Positions 52,925 through 61,366 of a stretch of DNA of 64,000 bases are shown here, in pieces. Position 1 is the first letter of the stretch. Every line of letters begins with the position of its first letter. Position numbers and translations under genes: made by a program. Origin of the DNA: Sedimentisphaerales bacterium (GTDB taxonomy: Bacteria > Planctomycetota > Phycisphaerae > Sedimentisphaerales > SM23-30); the NCBI GenBank assembly GCA_016928435.1, contig JAFGKT010000080.1, positions 34,312 to 98,311 on the forward strand, written 5' to 3'. The notes under the pieces were generated by a model, which was not told where the DNA came from, did no database searches, and saw only the letters and a list, made by a program, of their open reading frames with translations.

Positions 52925-53836
52925 CTATTTGAAGAATGATTCCAGCAAATCTTTCATGCCCCCGTCGTATTCAGCCAGTTGCAGATCGCCGCCTATCTGC
53001 TGGTTGCCCCCAGAGAAGTAAGCTAAGGTTTTGCCCTTCCACTGACATAGTTCGACATCGGAAGCGTTGGTTTCCATCACACCGGGGTAATGCTGCGGAT
53101 TGACCTGATGATTAGGGTCAAAATCAAGAAAGACTCGATCTTCGGGCGCTTCCTGCCAAGTGAATAGATCTTTGGAGCGTGCGATCCTGGTGCGATAACA
53201 GGGTGCGCCTTTTTCATCAAATCCTTCAAAGTTCAAATACAGAACATAATAGTATCCATCAAAGCAGTATAGTGCAGGGCCTCCGACGTACTTTTCGGTG
53301 CCATAAAGAGCGCCGTCGATCAAAGACCAATTACGCAGGTCCTTGGACTGATAGAACTTGAAGGTAAACTTGGTCCATCGCGGGTCGTCGGTCTCTATGA
53401 GCATGATAAACCGATCGCCATCGTGTATCACGCCGTTATTGAAGAGGTTCTCATCGGGGTTGGCCTCTATGATGACCTCGGGCTTAGACCAGGTGATGAG
53501 GTCGTCACTGGACAGAATCTTGTATTTTTTGATATGCCACCATGGTTGATCCCAACCAAGGTCGCCGCAAAAGGAATATACCCGATCTTCCCAGACGAAA
53601 GCGGTGGCGAAATAATGGTTCATCAGCGGGACACTGATAACAATGTTCTTTTCCACATCACGGATGCGAAACCCATCTTCGTGGAACATGTCGCAATCAA
53701 GGGGAGTGCCGGGAAAATCTTCCGCGCGTTTGAAGTTTTCGAGCAGATAGAATCTATCCCGAAAGACAAACGGAGTAACCTCGGCACATGTTTGTTTTAC
53801 CACACCTTTTTTGACTAATGGATTCGTCCAGCCCAT
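52925..53836 (-). CDS. Five-bladed propeller glycoside hydrolase, GH43/GH117-like
   Basis: This 303-residue protein is built of repeated beta blades, as seen in RFYLLENF, WEDRVYSFCGDLG, DRFIMLIETDDPRWTKFTF, FDGYYYVLYLNFEGFD and WKGKTLAYFSGGNQQIGG. The repeat style 'G.yyl.Y' and the internal acids fit clan GH-F/J enzymes such as GH43 arabinosidases and GH117. A first catalytic Asp at the usual N-terminal 'DP' is not obvious; the early AEVTPFVFRDRFYLLE may provide it. No signal peptide. It is the first gene of the unit ending with GH127, with AAGG at the ribosome site. Confidence 0.6.
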   Translation of the reverse strand: MGWTNPLVKKGVVKQTCAEVTPFVFRDRFYLLENFKRAEDFPGTPLDCDMFHEDGFRIRDVEKNIVISVPLMNHYFATAFVWEDRVYSFCGDLGWDQPWWHIKKYKILSSDDLITWSKPEVIIEANPDENLFNNGVIHDGDRFIMLIETDDPRWTKFTFKFYQSKDLRNWSLIDGALYGTEKYVGGPALYCFDGYYYVLYLNFEGFDEKGAPCYRTRIARSKDLFTWQEAPEDRVFLDFDPNHQVNPQHYPGVMETNASDVELCQWKGKTLAYFSGGNQQIGGDLQLAEYDGGMKDLLESFFK

Positions 53837-53960
53837 TGCGTTACCTTTCGCATATAACAGACAGTATCAATAATTACCACACATAGCGGTTTTCAACATA
53901 AATAACCGAACTACGCTCGTTATCTCCACAGTCTAAAGGGCAAAACTATAATTGAAGTAT

Positions 53961-53989
53961 TGTATAGAGCCGTGGGTTTGCGCAAGCAA
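53961..53989 (-). promoter_or_regulatory. Promoter of the glycan-use operon
   Basis: On the minus strand TTGCTT (53989 to 53984), a 17-nt spacer and TATACA (53966 to 53961) are 125 nt before the propeller gene start at 53836. It would drive the operon propeller, 680-residue protein, permease and GH127. Confidence 0.5.
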
Positions 53990-54077
53990 GTAGTTTTTCG
54001 CATAAATCCAAATGTTTTTTGCCCCCTACCCTAAACCCCTGGTCCAGCGGGATGGACATAAACACATAATAATAGTC

Positions 54078-54090
54078 GTAAGCGTTCACA
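54078..54090. promoter_or_regulatory. LacI-type operator, site 1
   Basis: GTAAGCGTTCACA has the central CG and near-symmetric half-sites of LacI-family operators (left GTAAG, right TTCAC). The identical 13-mer is at 57183. It lies 242 nt before the propeller gene start and 89 nt upstream of the promoter -35. Confidence 0.6.
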
Positions 54091-54138
54091 GTAAGAGAAA
54101 CGGCGAATCGTGAGCGGATAGATTGAGCGACGGTAGGT

Positions 54139-54202
54139 GGTTGGAGAATGAGACTTGGTTGGTGTTCGACCACCCTTTAGCTGCGCGAAAGGGTGCCACC
54201 CC
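54139..54202. repeat. 64-bp dispersed repeat with a hairpin, copy 1
   Basis: It begins GGTTGGAGAATGAGA, continues with TTGGTTGGTGTTC, and closes with the hairpin CACCCTTT...AAAGGGTG around AGCTGCGCG. Copies with small differences are at 63898-63961 and, partly, 63965-64000. The 63-codon frame at 54123 is built on it and is not credible. The 583-nt gap 53837-54419 holds this, the operator, the promoter and a REP pair. Confidence 0.65.
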
Positions 54203-54355
54203 GGTTATTGATTGGGAAAAGATGTTCGGCATTGGTAACTACTACAATGGATACGATAGTGAATCGAATGTGACATATTTATGTGTGAAGAAATACGCGA
54301 AGATGAATTAGGTGTTTGTTGAGGACGACGATAGATGATAGGGCTGGGAAACCGC

Positions 54356-54423
54356 GTGTGCAAACAAGTTGCACACCCTACGTTAGGAGTTAGCTCTGCT
54401 TTGGAGGGTATGGCTCACCCTAC
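54356..54423. repeat. REP-like pair at the 3' end of the lacI gene
   Basis: GTGTGCAA (54356-54363) pairs with TTGCACAC (54369-54376), the latter running into CACCCTAC. A second unit ends in CTCACCCTAC at 54414-54423, and its tail contains the TAG stop (54422 to 54420) of the LacI gene. Confidence 0.55.
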
Positions 54424-55508
54424 TTTAGCAGGACACCTTCGATTGTCTCTATGATACCTTGGTCTTCTTCCATAGCGTCGGTGCCCAATGTCGAGCGGCG
54501 CTGGGTCAATGGTCCCTTAATACGAATATGTTTGGGCTTAACTGTTTGCCCTTTCTTAGCCTTCAAATGCCGCAATACTAACTCAGCGGCACGACGTCCG
54601 ATCTCCGGTCTGCGTTCATCCACGGTTGTCAAGGAGAAGAACGGGTTATCCGTAAAATCCAGGCCACCAATACTTGCTAAAGCCAATTCGTCCGGTACTC
54701 GGATTTTCATCTTTCCCAATTCCGTCAGAATCTGCAGTCCAAGAGCATCAGAGACCGTCAATACGGCTGTGGGACGATTAGGCTGCGACATCAGCTTACG
54801 CAGGCTTGCTGACATTGAGAGGAAACTGCCCAATTCCGTCTGAACTATGCTGTTATTATCACACGGCAGATTCAGACGAGCCAACTGTTGTTTGAATGCC
54901 TCGGCTCGGTCAAGCAGGGTTTCGGATTCGTATTGCACGGTCATCAACGCTATTTTCCGGTGGCCCAGACTATGCAGATGGCCCATACATTTTTCAATCG
55001 CATCAAAAGGATCCAACGCCACCGATGACGCCTGGTCCACTTTCATCAAGTAGTCGGAAACGAATACCACGGGGCAACCTCCAGCCAATACTTGCTGATA
55101 TTGCTCATAGCTATCGGCGTGGGGCAAAGCAATCAGTGCTTCCACCCTCTTTTCCAACATCATATCCAGCTCTCGCTGCTCTTTATTTCTATCCCAATAG
55201 TAAACCGCCAAGAGCGTCTCGTAATCATGCTCATCCAGTACTTCCTGAATCCCCTTGACTATCTCATGTGCCGTGGAGCCACTTATGTCCGGGCACATCA
55301 CCCCCACCAAACGCGTTTCACACGAGGCCAGGGACTTAGCCCAATAGTTGGACCGATACCCCAATTCCTGTGCCTTCTCCAGCACACGCGCGGCGGTTTC
55401 GGGTGCGATCTTGAATCCGCGATATTTGCCATTCAATACAAATGAGACTGTCGTGGTTGACAGCCCCACTTCTTTGGCAATCTCGGTAATTCCCACTATT
55501 TTAGCCAC
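54420..55508 (-). CDS. LacI-family transcriptional regulator (copy 1)
   Basis: I use the GTG at 55508 (AAGGA 7 nt upstream), not the TTG two codons further up. The 362-residue product has an N-terminal helix-turn-helix (ITEIAKEVGLSTTTVSFVLNGK) with a hinge helix (ARVLEKAQELGYRSNYWAKSL), then a periplasmic-binding-like sensor domain. It is closely similar in layout to the regulator at 62404, and both end with KGPLTQRRS/KGPLITRAS-type tails. It lies 65 nt after the secreted barrel protein gene, so they may be co-transcribed, and the operator at 57183 would then give autoregulation. The ligand is probably a sugar but is not readable. Confidence 0.88.
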   Translation of the reverse strand: MAKIVGITEIAKEVGLSTTTVSFVLNGKYRGFKIAPETAARVLEKAQELGYRSNYWAKSLASCETRLVGVMCPDISGSTAHEIVKGIQEVLDEHDYETLLAVYYWDRNKEQRELDMMLEKRVEALIALPHADSYEQYQQVLAGGCPVVFVSDYLMKVDQASSVALDPFDAIEKCMGHLHSLGHRKIALMTVQYESETLLDRAEAFKQQLARLNLPCDNNSIVQTELGSFLSMSASLRKLMSQPNRPTAVLTVSDALGLQILTELGKMKIRVPDELALASIGGLDFTDNPFFSLTTVDERRPEIGRRAAELVLRHLKAKKGQTVKPKHIRIKGPLTQRRSTLGTDAMEEDQGIIETIEGVLLK

Positions 55509-55573
55509 AAGCAAATCCTTAACATAAACCCACTAGCCGGATATTCCGATGAAAGTTCGCGTCAGAGCCGGAG

Positions 55574-57118
55574 TTATCTTTGGTCTGGTTCATTCGAACG
55601 TTCCGTGGCATGTTCTTCGAAGACATCTATATAATCCTGGGCGGTTATTCCATACTCCGCCAGTGTTTCAGCATCAAGGGTATCGCGTGGGTCGCCGGCG
55701 TGGGGTGTACCTTCGGTGTAAATCCAATAGGCATTGGTAATTTGTTGCGCGATATTTAGTTGTTCATCGAGATAGCTTGGAAGGTAGTTAGCTCTTTGGG
55801 TTCGGCAGTTGTAAGGATGGAAACCGGGCAAGACACGATAGAGAAATGGATAGGCTTCGAAGGTGAGGTTTACATAGAAGTCGGGCATATGTTCGAAGTA
55901 TTGATTCAGATGGTTGAGGTCTTGGACGCTGGGGGGCATTTCACTATGGCCGGCTCCGTAGGTTTTTTCCAGCGCCATTGAGACGCGAATGCCGGCGTCA
56001 TGGATACCTTTGAGGAACCAATAATTGCCCATCATATAATCTTCGGGGTATTCTTCGGTGACGTATTGGGCGCCGCCTACCAATTGGAAATTGCCGAACA
56101 GTCGCCCTTCCCACATTTGGATTATCTCACAATCCCAGATTTCTTTCAGCACTTGGCCATATTGCAGGCCTCGTTGGTAATAGAGTCCATCGGGGCCCCA
56201 ATGCTGGGTGTAGCGCCAAGCCATTTCGTTAGAATAGGTTTCCGCATCCCAAACCAAACCGGTAAAACCTAACTCACGGGCTTGGGCATAAACTTGTCGG
56301 GCCTGCATAAAGCATCGCTGCCAGACCTGATCGTTTTCGAGCATCTCGGGACTATTGACGAGGCAGGTGAAGAATTCATGCTCGCCGAGCCAGTATCGGA
56401 TTCCGCGCTGGGTGAATTCATCTAATGCTCCGGATTGTTGCCAATGGTCAAAGCCGGCATTATGGACCGTTTGCGGCCAAGCTGTTTCAATATAATCGAG
56501 CCATAAATCCGTCACGCCCAGCTCATCGCTTAGATAATCGATTTTGTCCAGGAAGTCCCTTTGCACATCCAGCGCCCAGCAGCACAGATGTCTCTCTGGA
56601 ATATTCTCTCTGCCTACAACCGCAATCTCAGCAATTCCCACTCCCTGCAATTCTATCGTCACATATCTGCCAACCGCGGGTCCAATAGATATCTCGGTTT
56701 GCGAGCCAGGTGTCATCGCCAAATTGACGCGACGATGCAATTGAGGTCGGTTGAGACCGGCGCCGTTGCCGAGGGATATTTCCATAACCCAAACGCAACG
56801 CTTATCGGCACCGTTGGTGAGAATTACTTTTTCGACCTGACAGGGGCGGCCTAGATCCAGCATTATTTCCGCCCCGGCGCTGTAAGAGGTGTTGGGCAAA
56901 TCCAGAACCATGTCCGGTCCGCCATGATAGTTGGTCCATTCAAGGACGGTGTTGACATCACCATCAATGGCGTTTAGGGGGTCATTGATTAGTTCGCTGC
57001 CGGAAAGCCCCTGCGCGGACGCGACGGTGACGCCCTGTATAACCTGGGATTCCTGCCCCCAAGACACGGTGGACAGCCAGAGCGCAGAGACCAACACTAG
57101 AACGCGATACTTTGCCAA
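55574..57118 (-). CDS. Secreted protein with discoidin-like domain and barrel, unassigned
   Basis: This 514-residue protein has a signal peptide (VLVLVSALWLSTVSWG). Residues about 45-175 resemble a galactose-binding (F5/8C) domain: DPLNAIDGDVNTVLEW, then AEIMLDLGRPCQVEKVILTNG and RYVTIELQGVGIAEIAVVG. The remainder runs as a barrel: WLDYIETAWPQTVHNAGFDHW, then LGFTGLVWDAETYSNEMAWRY, where D/E residues could act as catalytic acids, and IRVSMALEKTYGAGHSEMPPS. Family unknown to me; a secreted glycosidase or carbohydrate-binding protein is plausible. An operator copy is 65 nt upstream of its ATG. Confidence 0.55.
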   Translation of the reverse strand: MAKYRVLVLVSALWLSTVSWGQESQVIQGVTVASAQGLSGSELINDPLNAIDGDVNTVLEWTNYHGGPDMVLDLPNTSYSAGAEIMLDLGRPCQVEKVILTNGADKRCVWVMEISLGNGAGLNRPQLHRRVNLAMTPGSQTEISIGPAVGRYVTIELQGVGIAEIAVVGRENIPERHLCCWALDVQRDFLDKIDYLSDELGVTDLWLDYIETAWPQTVHNAGFDHWQQSGALDEFTQRGIRYWLGEHEFFTCLVNSPEMLENDQVWQRCFMQARQVYAQARELGFTGLVWDAETYSNEMAWRYTQHWGPDGLYYQRGLQYGQVLKEIWDCEIIQMWEGRLFGNFQLVGGAQYVTEEYPEDYMMGNYWFLKGIHDAGIRVSMALEKTYGAGHSEMPPSVQDLNHLNQYFEHMPDFYVNLTFEAYPFLYRVLPGFHPYNCRTQRANYLPSYLDEQLNIAQQITNAYWIYTEGTPHAGDPRDTLDAETLAEYGITAQDYIDVFEEHATERSNEPDQR

Positions 57119-57182
57119 AGCATATCTCCCATACTACAAATTGTGATTCGCTTTATAAAGTCAGCTATCGGTTCTATGATTG

Positions 57183-57195
57183 GTAAGCGTTCACA
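57183..57195. promoter_or_regulatory. LacI-type operator, site 2
   Basis: GTAAGCGTTCACA is identical to site 1 at 54078. It lies 65 nt before the secreted barrel gene start at 57118 and just upstream of a TATAAA (about 57153). It is a likely operator for this gene and the following lacI. Confidence 0.6.
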
Positions 57196-57211
57196 CGACA
57201 GATCGCAAAGT

Positions 57212-57360
57212 AAGAGAACCACGAATGGACACGAATATTCACTAATAAGAATTCGCTGCCAGGGACAAAGGCGGAAGCACGAGGCAATAGTCTTAGGTGC
57301 GGTGTGGGCGATAGGTCAGGGATTTTAAATCGCGAAAAGACGCGAAAGATAAACCCGAAT
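57212..57360. repeat. Composite non-coding repeat, copy of modules at 47054-47190 and 41804
   Basis: GAGAACCACGAATGGACACG, then GAATTCGCTGCCAGGG, then a module ending in GGTCAGGGATTTT, and then ATCGCGAAAAGACGCGAAAG. These match in order the modules near 47077-47190, and the last matches 41804. The rest of the 363-nt gap 57119-57481 holds the operator and nothing else recognised. Confidence 0.6.
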
Positions 57361-57481
57361 AGCTACGAATAGGCACGAATAAAGGCATTATTGGGGTTTA
57401 TCGATGGTTGCAAGGGCGTGAACTGTTCTATGGTTGAAACTCGACGACTACCAAACTATCGCACCTTGATTACTGTTACTG

Positions 57482-58276
57482 TTATCTTGGCTCAAATATC
57501 CAAAAATCGTAATAGCGACTTTCGGTATCCCCTAACGGCAATGGTGCCGTCTCATGCGTTTCATTTGTGGCATGGCCATCCAACCAAAGTACATTAAATG
57601 AGCCGACGCCGTAAGCAGCAAATGGTGTAGGAGAGGTTTGGGTCCAACCATGGACCTGGCGATTTTGCCAGGCAGGCTTACGAGAGGCGTGGCGGAACCA
57701 GTCAACGGTCTCTTCGTTGTCATTAAAAACCATCGTTGAGGGCCAAATCAGAGTACCATCGGCGATTATTATCTTTTCCGAGGGGGTGCGTATTTCGGTT
57801 ATGCGATGCATACCTCGGGCCCCAATCGCTGTTACGCTGCTGGTTGTTTCATTATACGCATAGCCACCGCCATAAGCGGCCCCTTCTATTGGTTTGCCTC
57901 CCGGTATTGACGGACAGACCATAATTTCGGGGATTTCGCCAATCTGCCAGCCTGTGGGACTCAGCTTGAAACGTTCATCCATCATCCCCGGCCAACCAGC
58001 CGAGATCATTTGGCCGGCACTATCGTACTCCGGTTGGTTGTTGCCGGGCAAAATCCAATCATCGTTTTCTGACTGATATATTTGCCCAAAAGTCGCCAAC
58101 TGGCGCAGATTCGACTGGCAAACCACACTCCTGGCCTGTTCACGCGCCTTGCTCAAGGCAGGTAGCAATATCGAAACCAACAAGGCGATAATCGAAACCA
58201 CCACCAAAAGCTCGATCAAGGTAAAAGCGCGTTTTTTGGTCCGCACGGCTGCCATTATATCCCTATTGTATCTCAT
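57482..58276 (-). CDS. Type II pseudopilin-like protein with H-X9-DG C-terminal motif
   Basis: This 264-residue protein has the prepilin-type N-terminus [33 protein letters not shown], cleaved before F in type IV pilin/pseudopilin systems. Near the C-terminus [21 protein letters not shown] has the DG turn of the H-X9-DG processing-associated domain common in planctomycetes. AGAGGT before the ATG at 58276 decides the start. It is the last gene of the run from 61169, following the dockerin-like secreted protein. A role in secretion or envelope display is inferred; the substrate is unknown. Confidence 0.82.
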   Translation of the reverse strand: MRYNRDIMAAVRTKKRAFTLIELLVVVSIIALLVSILLPALSKAREQARSVVCQSNLRQLATFGQIYQSENDDWILPGNNQPEYDSAGQMISAGWPGMMDERFKLSPTGWQIGEIPEIMVCPSIPGGKPIEGAAYGGGYAYNETTSSVTAIGARGMHRITEIRTPSEKIIIADGTLIWPSTMVFNDNEETVDWFRHASRKPAWQNRQVHGWTQTSPTPFAAYGVGSFNVLWLDGHATNETHETAPLPLGDTESRYYDFWIFEPR

Positions 58277-58337
58277 AATTTTACCTCTTGTTACTAGAAC
58301 CTTATAGAGAACTTGCGTGATAATTCAAACCAAACAA

Positions 58338-59183
58338 TCAATTTGCTTCCAGCCATTGTTGGGCCAGGACTGCTAGATCATACATATCGACGTAGCAATC
58401 CGGGGCACCGATGGGGCCGCTGATGTCGCCGGGGAAATATACCGTTCCTCTGTCGCCGCATTCGGAAGGGAAGGCAGCCAGGACGGGTTCATCGCCGATG
58501 TAGATTGAATCAATGAACAAATTGCCGGTGTTAACCCAATCGTTACGCGTCATAGCCGAGGAGAACACTACAGTGCCGAGTCCATTATTGGTATTTCCGG
58601 TTTCGATTGTCTTTACGTAATCGGTCCCGAGAAAGACATCAATGGTGCCGCTGTAGTAGAGTATTCCTCCGTACATGTACGTTCGATGTCTGAAGGATAT
58701 GGTTTGCCATTCGTTGTTGACAAAAGTGCCGATATCCACAGTGGGGGTTCCGGGGTATCCATCAATGGTGATTCTTCCGGTGCCGACGGTCAGCTTCATG
58801 GTAAATCCGACCATATCGTAATATACCCCTCTGGTGGTCGCAATCCATGCTCCGGACGAAGAACTCAAGCCATCGAAATTAGGTTTGAAAGCAAACTCAA
58901 GCCACTCAGCCCTGGTGACTTGGTCAAGCTGAACATAACTCGTGCGATAGCCTTCAGTATGCAGGCATTGGGTGCCTTGCTCGGCATCAGTGTCCACGAC
59001 ATTTCCTGAAATGGCATCGGCAAAATAGTAACAGTCCCACGAAGGATCACCTTGGTAGCGTATCTCACCGAGCTGAAAGCCCTCTACTGCTTCAAATCCA
59101 CAATAATAGACTATTTCTCCACGAACCAATGGGCAAAACATCAAAACAGCCGCGATACACATTATCAGATTCTTCTTTATCAT
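58338..59183 (-). CDS. Secreted jelly-roll-like protein with dockerin-like C-terminus
   Basis: From the ATG at 59183 (AAGGAG 7 nt upstream), not the frame start at 59234, this is a 281-residue protein with a signal peptide (KNLIMCIAAVLMFCPLVRG). The body, YYCGFEAVEGFQLGEIRY onward, is a lectin/glucanase-like beta sandwich. The C-terminus CYVDMYDLAVLAQQWLEAN is the short dockerin-like tail (calcium loop plus helix) seen in many Phycisphaerae secreted proteins. It shares blocks with the protein at 61367: AFKPNF vs AFKTMF, EWQTISFRH vs VWNTVSFRH, and TIDVFLG vs VYDVYVNG. Function is unknown. Confidence 0.7.
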   Translation of the reverse strand: MIKKNLIMCIAAVLMFCPLVRGEIVYYCGFEAVEGFQLGEIRYQGDPSWDCYYFADAISGNVVDTDAEQGTQCLHTEGYRTSYVQLDQVTRAEWLEFAFKPNFDGLSSSSGAWIATTRGVYYDMVGFTMKLTVGTGRITIDGYPGTPTVDIGTFVNNEWQTISFRHRTYMYGGILYYSGTIDVFLGTDYVKTIETGNTNNGLGTVVFSSAMTRNDWVNTGNLFIDSIYIGDEPVLAAFPSECGDRGTVYFPGDISGPIGAPDCYVDMYDLAVLAQQWLEAN

Positions 59184-59243
59184 TATATATCTCCTTGCTT
59201 CGATGGAGCCATGATAAGGTACCATCGGAATCATACCTTTAGA

Positions 59244-61169
59244 TTACTCAGTGAAAGTATAAACGCCTACGCCATAGCCGCCCAACGACACGGATATCTG
59301 ACCGGTGGGGAAACTCAACGCCGGGCTACCGAACAAGGCGGTGTAATTTGTGGTCGCGAGGGGCCAATCGATGGTAACCGATGCCGCGGAGGCTCTGGAA
59401 TTGACAATAACCAACAGATGCTGGGGCGCAGCGGTCTTGGTCCATCGTCTGGCATACACACCTTGAGCCGGAGAAACGACCGACACATCCAAGCTTTGGG
59501 CGGTGATATAAGGTTCAATGGCAGTGAATTCGGTTGAGAGGCTTAGCAAAGTTGACCACTGAGGCTCTGTGTAAGTGGTGGTGGTTGGACGCAGATAGGT
59601 TATATTACTATCGCTACCTTCCAAGACATACCAGAAGATACCTTTGGCGTCACTAGCCAGGGCGGTGTACATTTCGGCTTTGAGCTGCGCAGCTGTGGGC
59701 AGCGTATAACCTATCGACGTATCGCCGGTTGCTTGCAGCAAGGCCCAAACAGGTTTGCCAGTAACCGATTGCATATCGGTGATATCGCGGGCGATGCGAT
59801 CCAGGGATGACGCACTGCTGGTTACACAATACGGATCGACCACCGCGAAATCAGTCAAAGGTCCATAAATATCAAATATAGCGGGGGAATTGCACAGCAC
59901 CGATACTGGTCGGGCAGGATCAAGTCTGTGCGACAACTCAGCTCGATATTTGACCCAGTAGTTATCGAGCTGGGGATCCACGTTACTTGGTTCCTGCAGC
60001 AGTTCCCAAGACACAATGGGAGTTAATTCCACGTTTGATATCATCTCATCGCGTATTTCCCAATTAGCCCAGGTAATTTCTCTCTGGACACTGATGCTGG
60101 GATAGCTCGGCAGGGAATTATGCCAATTGTTGGCAAAATTGAAACCATTGGTATCCATAAGGGTCAGCGAACTGGACCGAGTGAGGGAATAGAAACCCCA
60201 CGGGAAATATGGTGAGCCGTCAACCAGCATGACATCATCGGAGTTGAAGGACACCTCGAATGGTGCTGTCTCGGAGATAAGGTCTATTTGGGCGACTTGC
60301 TCGGCGATGGTGCAAGGTTCGGCGATATTGCCTTCATATGTATCCCAGCAATACTTGACGAAGTTCTCGATGACGAGTTCATCAAGGCCGTAACCATTGA
60401 AGTATGAGGTTACAATAACGTTACCGGCTCCCATTGAATCCGACCAAACCGTAGGACGATCGTTTCTGTTTTTGACAAGCACCGTTCCAGCAGCGGGGAC
60501 ATTGAGACCGCCGTTGGCAAAGTCGGCGACGTTGGGGTTGGGTATTCTGCCGGTGTAAAAACCATTTGCCGGCCAGCCGTCGGGCAAGTCATGCAGTTGG
60601 ATAATATCCGGATCAACCCAATCGGGCAGACCGGCGACGCGATCATTGGCACTGAGCGTCCAGGCGGCATTGACATCATCGAGCCAATCAATGCCACTCA
60701 TTCCCGCTCCTTCGATGATGATGATCGTCCGGTGCGATTGGAGCCAAGAGCTTATCTGTGAAGCATAGGCTGCGACATTGACAGACATGTCATAGTCATA
60801 AAGGTTGGTAAAAATAAGAATATTATAGTCGTCCAATTGATTTGCCCATGTGGCGATATTATCAACGCGGAGATCGCTGACCCGGCCGGCGTTTAGATAT
60901 GTTCCCAGATCTTCCCAGAGGGTATTGGGTTCATATCCAGCCTCTTCGTAATCGCCCATAACCAAGCCTATTGAGATATATCCCCAATATTCAGCACAGT
61001 CGATATTCGCAACATCGGTACACTGGAGATAATTCTCCGCCATCATCGCGAAGTCATTCAGATCGACATTGTTGGAGTCGTCAATATCCGCCACCCCCAC
61101 CACACCGAAAGCCATTGAACCGGACAGGGCAACAGCTAGCATAAATAGGATGATACCATTTTTAATCAT
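59244..61169 (-). CDS. Secreted barrel protein with N-terminal dockerin-like module
   Basis: From the ATG at 61169 (GGAG 8 nt upstream; the GTG two codons before is less likely), it is a 641-residue protein. It has a signal peptide (NGIILFMLAVALSGSMAFG), then a dockerin-like module VADIDDSNNVDLNDFAMMAENYL at about 25-47, normally found at the C-terminus in this group. A domain of about 230 residues resembling a glutamine-amidotransferase or ThuA-like fold (SSWLQSHRTIIIIEGAG) is followed by a TIM-barrel-like part with MISNVELTPIVSWELLQEPSNV (Glu candidates) and a beta domain to the C-terminus. It is unassigned but probably acts on polysaccharide. Confidence 0.6.
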   Translation of the reverse strand: MIKNGIILFMLAVALSGSMAFGVVGVADIDDSNNVDLNDFAMMAENYLQCTDVANIDCAEYWGYISIGLVMGDYEEAGYEPNTLWEDLGTYLNAGRVSDLRVDNIATWANQLDDYNILIFTNLYDYDMSVNVAAYASQISSWLQSHRTIIIIEGAGMSGIDWLDDVNAAWTLSANDRVAGLPDWVDPDIIQLHDLPDGWPANGFYTGRIPNPNVADFANGGLNVPAAGTVLVKNRNDRPTVWSDSMGAGNVIVTSYFNGYGLDELVIENFVKYCWDTYEGNIAEPCTIAEQVAQIDLISETAPFEVSFNSDDVMLVDGSPYFPWGFYSLTRSSSLTLMDTNGFNFANNWHNSLPSYPSISVQREITWANWEIRDEMISNVELTPIVSWELLQEPSNVDPQLDNYWVKYRAELSHRLDPARPVSVLCNSPAIFDIYGPLTDFAVVDPYCVTSSASSLDRIARDITDMQSVTGKPVWALLQATGDTSIGYTLPTAAQLKAEMYTALASDAKGIFWYVLEGSDSNITYLRPTTTTYTEPQWSTLLSLSTEFTAIEPYITAQSLDVSVVSPAQGVYARRWTKTAAPQHLLVIVNSRASAASVTIDWPLATTNYTALFGSPALSFPTGQISVSLGGYGVGVYTFTE

Positions 61170-61315
61170 GTCCACATCTCCGTAAACTCGCTTTGATTCT
61201 TGTTTTGAAATTCTTTCCTACCACCTGAGCATAATAATTTATCGACGAATATTGCGTCTCGATAAAACAAAACAAACGTCCGAAATTGCTTATATTCTGA
61301 TAAAGAGTAAGGTTA

Positions 61316-61349
61316 GCCGAAGAAAACAGGATTTCTTCGGCCACCCTAC
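61316..61349. repeat. REP-like hairpin, perfect 10-bp stem
   Basis: GCCGAAGAAA (61316-61325) and TTTCTTCGGC (61332-61341) pair perfectly around ACAGGA, followed by CACCCTAC (61342-61349). The hairpin lies 18 nt after the stop codon of the PEP-CTERM gene on the minus strand and may act as its 3' end. The CACCCTAC tail is shared with 54374 and 47324. Confidence 0.6.
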
Positions 61350-61366
61350 TGTACATTTACTAAACG

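Noticed and set aside
54123..54311. 62-codon plus-strand frame near the operator
   Set aside because: Its first two thirds lie in the 64-bp dispersed repeat, no ribosome site is present and it has no family resemblance.
57143..57328. 61-codon plus-strand frame
   Set aside because: It consists of operator and dispersed-repeat sequence and lacks a start signal.
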